Part shown: in pieces, positions 9,478-16,004 of the stretch
How the letters are laid out: the number at the start of each line of letters is the position of its first letter
Numbering within the stretch: position 1 is the stretch's first letter
Source: Subtercola boreus
GTDB lineage: Bacteria; Actinomycetota; Actinomycetes; Actinomycetales; Microbacteriaceae
Direction of reading: 5' to 3'
NCBI RefSeq assembly: GCF_006716115.1
Contig: NZ_VFOO01000001.1
Location: 3,100,001-3,164,000, forward strand
DNA: 64,000 bases
Position numbers and translations under genes: made by a program
Notes under the pieces: model-generated
Told to the model about the DNA's origin: nothing
The model's database searches: none
Seen by the model: only the letters and a program-made list of their open reading frames with translations

Positions 9478-10283
9478 AGGATCACCCTTGGAATGATCGT
9501 GTAGGGGGAGCCGTCGTGGTTACCAAGAATCAGGATCGCCGCATCTCCCAAGTCAGTGTCATCGAACTCTACGATGACGTCAGTCAGAGTTTCGGCGGCG
9601 AGCGACTCGATTTCTCCCGACAAAGTCTCAATCCTGACCCTTAGTTCGTACAGCAATTCTGGCGTCGGAGGCCCTTGGACGTCAGAGTGCGACGACAGTA
9701 ATTTGATGAGATCGGGGTCTTTAAAACGTCCCGCAAGCTCTGCAACCGAAAAACACGGAGAGCCAGTTTCGAAGGCTCTCGCGTAAGTTGCTGTCCGAAG
9801 TACGTATCTCGCGTGCCGCACAAACCCATCGAGTCTAAAGTGCTGTTCGTCAATGGGGAGGGTGAGCAGTTTGGCCAAGTTCCGTACGCGACTCCAAAGC
9901 CGTTCGAGATCGATGCCACCAAACGTCGCCAGTTGATCGATAACGACACCGTCACTGTCATGTAGGACGACGGCGTCCCGTGCCAAATGAGCTCCAAAAA
10001 GGGTGTGTATCGCAGTGGCAAATTGTTCAAGATCATACGTGGAGAGATTTGCTCGTCCCGATGCGATTGTCGATCCAGGATGCTGACTCACAGCCAGAAG
10101 GTCGATGTCCGACGATGCGGTGTAGTCCCCCCTCGCATAGCTGCCGTACAGGATTACTCCGACCGCGCGAGTCGGCAACGCGACGACAATCTCCTCTACC
10201 ACCTCGTCGGGTAGGTTACGAACACGCAGAGCGTTGCGTACTGCAGATTCGGAAATCAGCCTCGGAGAACCAAATTGCTCCAT
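9474..10283 (-). CDS. Pol-beta-type nucleotidyltransferase
   Basis: This 269-residue protein contains a minimal nucleotidyltransferase domain: GSYARGDYTASSDIDLL with Gly47-Ser48 and metal ligands Asp59 and Asp61. A helical C-terminal part of about 150 residues follows (RHARYVLRTATYARAFETG, ELLYELRVRIETL) that could be HEPN- or aminoglycoside-nucleotidyltransferase-like. The ATG at 10283 was chosen because AAGGGGGG lies seven bases before it; a TTG at 10370 would add 29 residues with no ribosome site. It is first in a two-gene operon with the phosphatase. An 8-bp perfect inverted repeat lies 70 bases upstream. The nucleotide target is unknown: tRNA, protein (AMPylation) and small molecules all occur in this superfamily. 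Confidence 0.82.
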   Translation of the reverse strand: MEQFGSPRLISESAVRNALRVRNLPDEVVEEIVVALPTRAVGVILYGSYARGDYTASSDIDLLAVSQHPGSTIASGRANLSTYDLEQFATAIHTLFGAHLARDAVVLHDSDGVVIDQLATFGGIDLERLWSRVRNLAKLLTLPIDEQHFRLDGFVRHARYVLRTATYARAFETGSPCFSVAELAGRFKDPDLIKLLSSHSDVQGPPTPELLYELRVRIETLSGEIESLAAETLTDVIVEFDDTDLGDAAILILGNHDGSPYTIIPRVIL

Positions 10284-10845
10284 CAAATCACGCCCCCCTT
10301 GTTCTGTCTCTGCCGCACTGATGCACCGCACCGAGGGGGCTAAGCGGGTTAACTGATTGGATGAGACCAATCAGGCGCCAGCCGGTCAAAGGCCCAACAC
10401 CGTCCCGTGGATTTCAGTCCAGCTTGCCACAAGGGAGCTCGAAACCAGCGACGTCGGATTTCGTTTTTGAGGCAAGCGACGATTCAAATTGAGCCAAAAA
10501 GCGGGTCGGGGATGGCCGCGGACGGGTTGTGCGAACCCGTAACGCACTGACGCGATCCGCAATTCCGATGAGGGATCGCGGTGACCCGTGGCGCGATACC
10601 CGGTCGTGACCAGAAAGCGGCCGACGACTCGCAATCAAGAGACCGAAAACCTCGCGACTCGAGCTTGTTCGGCCGACCGTAAATCGAGAGCGTCGTTTCG
10701 TATATCTGTTCACGATGATCCTCATTGACGAAAATTAGCCCTAGCCTTGAGGCGAGCGGGCTGATCGTGATGCGATCAACTATCATGATTCCCAAAAGCG
10801 ATAAGTCTTCACCAATTAGGCGCGTTGTCTGGGTACGTTGGTGGC
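10284..10845. other. 562-base gap of low GC between operons
   Basis: I see no convincing coding sequence here. Composition is low (roughly 42-50% GC near 10681-10740), continuing the accessory block. It holds the inverted repeat at 10353-10374 and ends with a TACGTT (10833-10838) before the next gene's ATG. Confidence 0.6.
10353..10374. promoter_or_regulatory. Perfect inverted repeat upstream of the nucleotidyltransferase operon
   Basis: CTGATTGG and CCAATCAG form 8-bp arms around ATGAGA. It lies 70 bases before the ATG of the nucleotidyltransferase. It is a good candidate operator, possibly for autoregulation, since no separate regulator gene is nearby. It has no U-tract, so it is a poor terminator. 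Confidence 0.5.
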
Positions 10846-11532
10846 ATGCACTTCGTCGACCGCGACCCCATGGATGCACCCCCGCCCGAGACCGCCGACG
10901 CCGCGGCCGCGCGGTTCGGGGTGCCGCTGATGGGCTTCGCGAGGCAGGCGTCACTCACCGAGTTCGGGGTCTCGACGGTCGGATCGTCTTCGAACGGCGG
11001 GCCGACGTCGCTCGACTCGGTCGCCCTCAGCTACACCGTCTGGCGGAATCCGGCCGATCCTGCCGACCCGGTGAACCTCGCGGACCTCACCGATGCCCTG
11101 CGCGAGTCCCTCGACGCTGAGCCGATCAAACCGCTGCCACCCTGGATGCTCGAACTCCGCCGGCTGATGCACTACCCGGCGCTCTGGGAGGGCACGCTGA
11201 CGACGCGGATGCCCGCAGCCGCCGGCCAGACCCCGGAAGCGGTTCTCGTGGCGCACGCCAACCACATCCTGACCAACACCTTCCGCGACGAACGGGTCGT
11301 CGGCGCCTTCCCGGGGCAGCTGGACTCTCCCGTCGAGCAGCGCCACATCCGGCCGACAAGCGTGCGAATCGACGGCGTCGACGTTCCGGGCCTCGGCATC
11401 GACACCGACCCGCACGTCTACGCTGTCGGGGCCGACCTCGGAGACAGGATGCTGACGGCTGTCGTCGCTCGCGACCACCTCCCGTACGTCACCCTCGCCT
11501 TCGAGACGCGCCGCCCGCGCGACGCTGCGTGA
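10846..11532 (+). CDS. Hypothetical protein
   Basis: This 228-residue protein is soluble and I do not recognise its family. It returns to host-like high GC. The N-terminal part contains SLDSVALSYTVWRNPADPADPVNLADL; the middle has PPWMLELRRLMHYPALWEG; the C-terminal part reads like beta strands (VRIDGVDVPGLGIDTDPHVYAVG). There is no signal peptide or membrane span. The ATG at 10846 was chosen over a GTG seven codons earlier because TACGTT lies about seven bases before it, suggesting leaderless transcription. Codon composition supports it as a real gene. Confidence 0.7.
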   Translation: MHFVDRDPMDAPPPETADAAAARFGVPLMGFARQASLTEFGVSTVGSSSNGGPTSLDSVALSYTVWRNPADPADPVNLADLTDALRESLDAEPIKPLPPWMLELRRLMHYPALWEGTLTTRMPAAAGQTPEAVLVAHANHILTNTFRDERVVGAFPGQLDSPVEQRHIRPTSVRIDGVDVPGLGIDTDPHVYAVGADLGDRMLTAVVARDHLPYVTLAFETRRPRDAA

Positions 11533-11553
11533 GCGCGGACGGCCGAGCCGCCG

Positions 11554-11877
11554 TCAGCGCGAGCCGCCGGCGACCTCGTAGCTCCAGAGTTCGCTGCTGA
11601 CACCGACATGGGCGGGCGCAGGCTTGCCTTCACGCTCCGCTTCGCTCCGGTGCCCGTGGCTGAAGGCGGGGGAGCTCACCCAGGCCTGGAAGGACTCCTC
11701 ATCGCTCCACTGGGTGACGACGAGCCAGGTGGTGCGATCATCCACCGGCTTCAGCAGTTCGAAGCCCTCGAAGCCGGCCTGTCCGTCGACTGCCCCGGCG
11801 CGGGCGGCGAACCGGTGGGCGAGCTCGTCGCCGCTGTCGGCTGCCACGGTGATGGCGTTGATCTTGATGACCGTCAT
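11554..11877 (-). CDS. MhuD-like heme-degrading monooxygenase
   Basis: This 107-residue protein belongs to the ABM/IsdG-type dimeric ferredoxin-like family and closely resembles mycobacterial MhuD: KINAI at 5-9 including the key Asn7, GFEGFELLKPV at 36-45, VVTQWSDEESFQAW with Trp66 in the expected place, and His74/His76 near the position of MhuD heme-ligand His75. It would open the heme ring to release iron in the cytoplasm. It is transcribed alone, divergently from a small membrane protein, with a 7-bp hairpin (TCGGCGC/GCGCCGA, 11902-11920) in the upstream region. No heme-uptake genes are adjacent. Whether the product is mycobilin- or staphylobilin-like cannot be told from sequence. Confidence 0.82.
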   Translation of the reverse strand: MTVIKINAITVAADSGDELAHRFAARAGAVDGQAGFEGFELLKPVDDRTTWLVVTQWSDEESFQAWVSSPAFSHGHRSEAEREGKPAPAHVGVSSELWSYEVAGGSR

Positions 11878-12024
11878 GAGTCGTTCGTCCTCTGCTCTGC
11901 GTCGGCGCGGTCTGCGCCGAAGACCATCGTGGCAGCGTCCGCTGCGAATCCCCCGCGTCCCGGGTCGACCTGTACAGCGTTCCGCGCGCGGACTAGCGTT
12001 GAACAGAAGCCTGAGGAGGCTCTC

Positions 12025-12231
12025 ATGATGATGTTCTGGTTCACCGTCGGTTTCGCGGCACTTCTCGTCCTGATGTCGGTTCTGCTGATCATCCGCCAGC
12101 ACCGGTCCAAGGACTTCCAGGAGAAACTCGACCCGCACGATCTGCCCCGTCAGAAGGACGCTCTGAGCCGGGAGTTCGATGCCGGCATCCACCGGGGCGG
12201 CGGCAACGGCGCCGGCCCTGGCGGCTTCTGA
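12025..12231 (+). CDS. Small single-span membrane protein
   Basis: This 68-residue protein has one membrane span at the N-terminus (about residues 4-23), then a charged cytoplasmic tail ending in Gly-rich GGGNGAGPGGF. A GAGGAGG ribosome site lies about six bases before the ATG at 12025, which strongly supports this start. I do not recognise the family. It sits divergent from the MhuD-like gene and convergent with the TetR gene. TAGCGT near 11994 may be its -10. Confidence 0.72.
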   Translation: MMMFWFTVGFAALLVLMSVLLIIRQHRSKDFQEKLDPHDLPRQKDALSREFDAGIHRGGGNGAGPGGF

Positions 12232-12241
12232 CTCGGGAGCT

Positions 12242-12856
12242 TCAGCGCGGGAGCAGTATGCCGAGCGCCGCCCCGACCTCGGCGAGGTTCCGGTCGAGAG
12301 AGCGCAGAAGTTCCTCCCGACCGTCGTCGGTGTTCCGGGGGTCGCGGAGCACGGACAGGAAGACGCCCTGGAAGGCCCCGGCGATCGCCATCGGCACCGC
12401 GCCGGCCTCGACCTGACCGCAACGGGCCGAGACGAACCGGGCGAGCACGAGCTTCCACAGCTCCCAGTGCTCGTGTGCTTCGGCACGCAGGTCGGAGGTG
12501 CCATCGAGCAGCTGGAAGCGTTCGAGCCAGACCTCACTGGAGCGCACTGCGGAGAGGGTCGAGGTGACGACGGCGTACCGCAGAGCATCCATGGTCCCCA
12601 CAGAGGGAGCCTGGCTGTCGACCGCTGCCTGCAGACCGGCGATCGTGGCGTCGAACGCCGCCCAGATGACGCCTGGCTTGGAACCGAAGTAGCGGAAGAA
12701 CGTGGTGCGACTGATTCCGGATGCCGTCGCGATGTCATCGACGTTGACCCCGTCGTACCCGTTCCGCAGCATCAGCGTGAGTGCGATCTGTTCGACGTCT
12801 GCCCGCGAAGCCGCGGGCGGTCGTCCCGGGCTGCGGGGAGCACCGTCGGTCGTCAT
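12242..12856 (-). CDS. TetR-family transcriptional regulator
   Basis: This 204-residue protein has an N-terminal TetR helix-turn-helix (about 18-65; VDDIATASGISRTTFFRYFGSK) and a helical ligand-binding domain. The FFRYF recognition helix and layout resemble the acyl-CoA-responsive/MftR subgroup, but that assignment is weak. It is divergent from the short-chain dehydrogenase gene, and a long imperfect inverted repeat lies between the two starts, so it probably represses that gene and itself. Confidence 0.88.
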   Translation of the reverse strand: MTTDGAPRSPGRPPAASRADVEQIALTLMLRNGYDGVNVDDIATASGISRTTFFRYFGSKPGVIWAAFDATIAGLQAAVDSQAPSVGTMDALRYAVVTSTLSAVRSSEVWLERFQLLDGTSDLRAEAHEHWELWKLVLARFVSARCGQVEAGAVPMAIAGAFQGVFLSVLRDPRNTDDGREELLRSLDRNLAEVGAALGILLPR

Positions 12857-12908
12857 GCCCCCAATCTAGGCGCGACGAGCGAACAGGGCGCCATTGGAGG
12901 CCGCTTCA

Positions 12909-12939
12909 CAGCATTGTGGTACTGAGGCCCACTATGCTG
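12909..12939. promoter_or_regulatory. Candidate TetR operator
   Basis: CAGCATTGTGG (from 12909) and the inverted CCCACTATGCTG (12928-12939) form arms of about 11 bp around a 7-base centre. It lies in the divergent gap between the TetR gene and the SDR gene, the usual place for a TetR operator. Confidence 0.6.
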
Positions 12940-13024
12940 AAAGGTGCCGACAGGACCCCATGAGGGCCGCTACCGACTCGGTTCCGCACAGGGTGGTGCC
13001 GACAGATCCAAGGAGAATCCCGAC

Positions 13025-13774
13025 ATGGGAAAGCTAGACGGCAGAGTTGCAATCATCACCGGCGGAGCACAGGGAATGGGCGAGGCGCACGTTCGGCGCT
13101 TCGTCACGGAGGGCGCAAAAGTGGCGCTCACCGATCTGAACGAGGAGCGCGGCCAGAAGATCGCTGAAGAACTCGGCGAGAACGTCTTCTACGTCAAGCA
13201 CGACGTCACCTCGCTCAGCGAATGGAAGCGCGTCGTTGCGGAGGTCGAGGAACACTTCGGCGACCCGGTGACCGTTCTCGTCAACAATGCGGGCATCATC
13301 GGCCCGGTCGTTCCGACCGTCGAGTTCGACGAGGAGGACTACCTCAAGGTCGTCGCCGTCAACCAGCACTCGCAGTTCTACGGCATGAAGACGGTCATCC
13401 CCTCGATGCAGAAAGCGGGCGGCGGCACGATCGTCAACATCTCGTCGACCGCTGGCATGGTTTCGATCGTCGGGGCGCCGAACCTCGCTTATGTGGGAAG
13501 CAAGTTCGCCTCCCGCGGCATGACCAAGCATGTCGCCGTGCAGTACGGTCCCGACAACATCCGCGTCAACTCGGTGCACCCGGGCTACATCAAGACCCCC
13601 ATGATGGCGGCGGCGACGGATGCCGACGGCGGCGGTATCGCTGCGATGGTACCGATCCGACGCATGGCCGAAGCGGATGAGGTCTCGAAGCTGGTGCTGT
13701 TCCTGGCGTCTGAGGACTCGTCGTACATCAGCGGCATGGAGCACGTCATCGACGGCGGCCTCACCGCGTCCTAG
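13025..13774 (+). CDS. Short-chain dehydrogenase/reductase
   Basis: This 249-residue classical SDR uses NAD(P)H to oxidise or reduce an alcohol/ketone. It has the cofactor motif TGGAQGMG (12-19), NNAG, a catalytic Ser in NISSTAG, and YVGSK for the Tyr/Lys pair. Asp38 in ALTDLN at the end of the second strand suggests preference for NAD(H). It resembles cyclopentanol or hydroxysteroid dehydrogenases of about 250 residues. The ATG at 13025 follows AAGGAGA by about nine bases. The divergent TetR gene is the probable regulator. The substrate is unknown. Confidence 0.9.
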   Translation: MGKLDGRVAIITGGAQGMGEAHVRRFVTEGAKVALTDLNEERGQKIAEELGENVFYVKHDVTSLSEWKRVVAEVEEHFGDPVTVLVNNAGIIGPVVPTVEFDEEDYLKVVAVNQHSQFYGMKTVIPSMQKAGGGTIVNISSTAGMVSIVGAPNLAYVGSKFASRGMTKHVAVQYGPDNIRVNSVHPGYIKTPMMAAATDADGGGIAAMVPIRRMAEADEVSKLVLFLASEDSSYISGMEHVIDGGLTAS

Positions 13775-13783
13775 ACAGCCGCC

Positions 13784-13821
13784 GGGGGGCGGGACCCCCC
13801 GATGGGGAGTTCTCCCCATCG
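13784..13821. terminator. Two adjacent GC-rich hairpins
   Basis: GGGGGG/CCCCCC around CGGGA is directly followed by CGATGGGGAG/CTCCCCATCG with a TT centre. They begin ten bases after the SDR stop and lie about 100 bases before the WXG100 gene. Termination of the SDR transcript is likely; there is no clear U-tract. Confidence 0.5.
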
Positions 13822-13924
13822 ACCAGACGGCCTCACGCCCATACTGTTGAAACGTGAGAGAAAAACCTCACAGGATTCAGGGGGAACCGGAGTTTCCGGT
13901 CTCACGCTAACAAAGGAGAGAAAA

Positions 13925-14191
13925 ATGGCCGTATGGGGTCTCGACGTCGAGCAGGTTCGTTCACTCAGCAAGCAGCTCAACACTCAGTCGCAGCAGGTGC
14001 AGCAGATCCTCACCACGCTCACCAGCGCCCTGCAGAACGTGCAGTGGACGGGTCCTGACGCTGAGGGCTTCCGCAGCGAGTGGAACACCACCCACACCGC
14101 CGCGCTGAAGCAGGTCATCTCAGCTCTCGAAGACGCGTCGCAGAAGTCGGCGAAGAACGCTTCCGACCAGGAAGCAACGTCGAACGCGTAA
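13925..14191 (+). CDS. WXG100 (Esx-like) secreted protein
   Basis: This 88-residue protein has the WXG100 layout: two helices joined by a WTG turn at 41-43. It has the size of EsxA/EsxB proteins and would be a substrate and partner of the T7SS ATPase at 2437-7014. An AAAGGAG ribosome site precedes the ATG. Its segment around the turn (WTGPDAEGFRSEWNTT) is nearly the same as in the next gene (WQGPDAEGFRSDWNGT), so the two arose by duplication and probably pair as a heterodimer. The usual C-terminal YxxxD/E export signal is not obvious. Confidence 0.9.
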   Translation: MAVWGLDVEQVRSLSKQLNTQSQQVQQILTTLTSALQNVQWTGPDAEGFRSEWNTTHTAALKQVISALEDASQKSAKNASDQEATSNA

Positions 14192-14303
14192 CACGCATCG
14201 GAGGCGGGGACCGATCGCTGGTCCCCGCCTTCGTCGTCTCCGGATTCGCTGAAGACACAGATTCGACAGACACAGATTCGATATGCACAGAGGAGTGGTT
14301 GGA

Positions 14304-15422
14304 ATGGCCGGTGGTTTCTACGGAGCGGATATCGCGTCCCTCCGCACCCTTGCACAGCAGTTCGACACCGCCGCCACCCGTCTGGCGGGCCTGACGTCGA
14401 CACTGACGACGAACGTGAACGCGACGCATGCCTGGCAGGGTCCGGATGCTGAAGGCTTCCGAAGCGACTGGAACGGCACTTACACCTCGACCCTGAAGGC
14501 CGCGATCCGGGCGCTCTCGGCGGGAAGCGCCGACCTGCTGCGGAACGCCGACGAACAGAACACGGCGTCCACCGATGGGGTCGGCGGGGCGGGCGGCTCC
14601 GGCTCCGGCGGCCCGGGCGGCACCGGATCGGGTTCAACGCCGGGCACCGGCCCCGGATCGGGCACCCCCTCTGTCACACTGCCGGGGGGCATCCACATCA
14701 CCCCCGACAAGGTCACCTGGGGCACCACCGGCCCGATCAAGGGGGACGGTGCGGCCGGCGGCGGTTCGCTCTACATCCAGAACGGCGAGGGCCACGCCAA
14801 TGCCGGGACCACCTACGGCCCGAACGGCGCCACCGATCACAGCGCCACCGCGGGCTGGGGCTGGGGTGTCGGTGGGGAGGCGCACGGCAACTTCCGCTCC
14901 GGAGACATCGTCGGCAGCGGCAGTGTCGACGAGTTCTACGGCGTCAAGGGGGACTCCGGTGCGCACGCCGGTGTCACGAAAGACGGCCAGTACTACGCGA
15001 ATGCCGACGCCAGCGGCATGGTCGGCGCAGAGGCCAATGCCACGGGCGACGTGAAGCTCAACGAGTTCAGCAGCCTCGGCGGCAACGTCAACGCGCTCGC
15101 CGGCGCAGCGGTCGACGCGAATGCCGGCGGCACGATCGGCCCCCAGGGTGCGGGCGTCAACGCCGGCGGCGAGGCCTTCGCCGGTGCCAAGGTCGGTGCG
15201 GACGGCACGATCACCGTGGGCGGCATCAGCGAGAAGGTGGGCTACGAGGTCAGCACCGGGATCGGCGCCCACGCCAACGTCGACGCCGACGTCACCTGGG
15301 ACAAGGTGCAACTCGGCTGGGATGCGGGTGTCACGTTCGGCATCGGCGGCGGCTTCTCTCAGGAACTCTCCTTCAGCCCGAAGGACATCGTCAAGAACGT
15401 CGGCGACGTCTTCGGCTTCTAG
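14304..15422 (+). CDS. WXG100 domain fused to a Gly/Ala-rich C-terminal domain
   Basis: This 372-residue protein starts with a full WXG100 domain (residues 1-90, WQG at 44-46). A Gly/Ser/Thr linker follows (about 92-125), then a domain of about 240 residues rich in Gly and Ala with recurring short strands (GAHAGVTKDGQYYANADA; GAKVGADGTITVGG), ending in SFSPKDIVKNVGDVFGF. The ATG at 14304 was chosen over one at 14283 because AGAGGAG lies before it. No catalytic motif or known toxin domain is visible and there is no obvious immunity gene. The pattern suggests a beta-rich secreted structural or effector domain delivered by the T7SS; this is inference. Confidence 0.88.
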   Translation: MAGGFYGADIASLRTLAQQFDTAATRLAGLTSTLTTNVNATHAWQGPDAEGFRSDWNGTYTSTLKAAIRALSAGSADLLRNADEQNTASTDGVGGAGGSGSGGPGGTGSGSTPGTGPGSGTPSVTLPGGIHITPDKVTWGTTGPIKGDGAAGGGSLYIQNGEGHANAGTTYGPNGATDHSATAGWGWGVGGEAHGNFRSGDIVGSGSVDEFYGVKGDSGAHAGVTKDGQYYANADASGMVGAEANATGDVKLNEFSSLGGNVNALAGAAVDANAGGTIGPQGAGVNAGGEAFAGAKVGADGTITVGGISEKVGYEVSTGIGAHANVDADVTWDKVQLGWDAGVTFGIGGGFSQELSFSPKDIVKNVGDVFGF

Positions 15423-15449
15423 ACCACACACGCGAGAAAGGCTCCACCC

Positions 15450-15923
15450 GTGACATCCACTCTCACCTTCCCCAGCGACTCGGCACCGGCGTTCCCGGCC
15501 CTCAGCCTCGAACTGCCCGAGAGCTGGGCCTCGTTCGGCACGGCCGGGGCGGTCATCGCCGCCGGACGCGCCGTGCCCTCGGGCGAGTTCCGCCCGAACG
15601 TCATCGTCGCGGTCTCCCGCTTCGGCGCCGGCTACACCCTCGAGCAGGCGACCGCCGAGGTCACCGCGCAGGTCTCCGCCATCGACGGTGTGGTCGAACT
15701 CGGCCGCGACACCCTGCCCGTGCTCGGTGGTGAGGGCTTCCGCATCGAATTCAGCTACACGGATGCCCGGGTCGGCACCCTCATGCAGGGTGTCCGCATC
15801 GCGGTGGTCGAGAACGGTCCGGTCGCCGACCTCGTGCAGATCACGGCGACGGCTACGGGCGAGCAGGCGACGACCCTCTGGGGTGAGCTCCGCGACATCC
15901 AGGCTTCCGCCGCCCGCGCCTGA
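15450..15923 (+). CDS. DUF1795/LpqN-like protein
   Basis: This 157-residue protein has the alternating strand pattern of the DUF1795/PsbP-like fold found in LpqN/LpqT proteins (LELPESWASFG, RPNVIVAVSRFG, LPVLGGEGFRIEFSY, VADLVQITATATGEQ). Unlike LpqN it has no lipoprotein signal, so it is cytoplasmic or leaves by another route. GAGAAAGG precedes the GTG start. It is 27 bases after the WXG100-fusion gene and likely co-transcribed, so a chaperone-like role for that protein is plausible. Assignment to family is moderate. Confidence 0.7.
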   Translation: MTSTLTFPSDSAPAFPALSLELPESWASFGTAGAVIAAGRAVPSGEFRPNVIVAVSRFGAGYTLEQATAEVTAQVSAIDGVVELGRDTLPVLGGEGFRIEFSYTDARVGTLMQGVRIAVVENGPVADLVQITATATGEQATTLWGELRDIQASAARA

Positions 15924-15944
15924 CCCCCCTCCCCTCCAACCTTA

Positions 15945-16004
15945 ATCGAGTGGGCAGTTTGGGCCCTATAACGGTGATTTTGGGGCCCGAACTGCCCACT
16001 CGAT
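15945..16004. repeat. 22-bp stem hairpin with conserved loop, likely bidirectional terminator
   Basis: Arms at 15945-15966 and 15983-16004 match over 22 bp with one mismatch; the loop is 15967-15982. It sits between convergent genes and its right end includes the first base of the LacI stop codon. The loop and inner stem match the element at 19537-19586, so it is one member of a repeat family that may also terminate transcription. Confidence 0.8.

Noticed and set aside
10386-10725. Small minus-strand frames in the gap before the hypothetical gene.
   Set aside because: They lack ribosome sites and domain-like sequence, and overlap each other in different frames.
7015-10845. Prophage or insertion sequence in the low-GC block.
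   Set aside because: No integrase, transposase, phage structural gene or clear terminal repeats were found.
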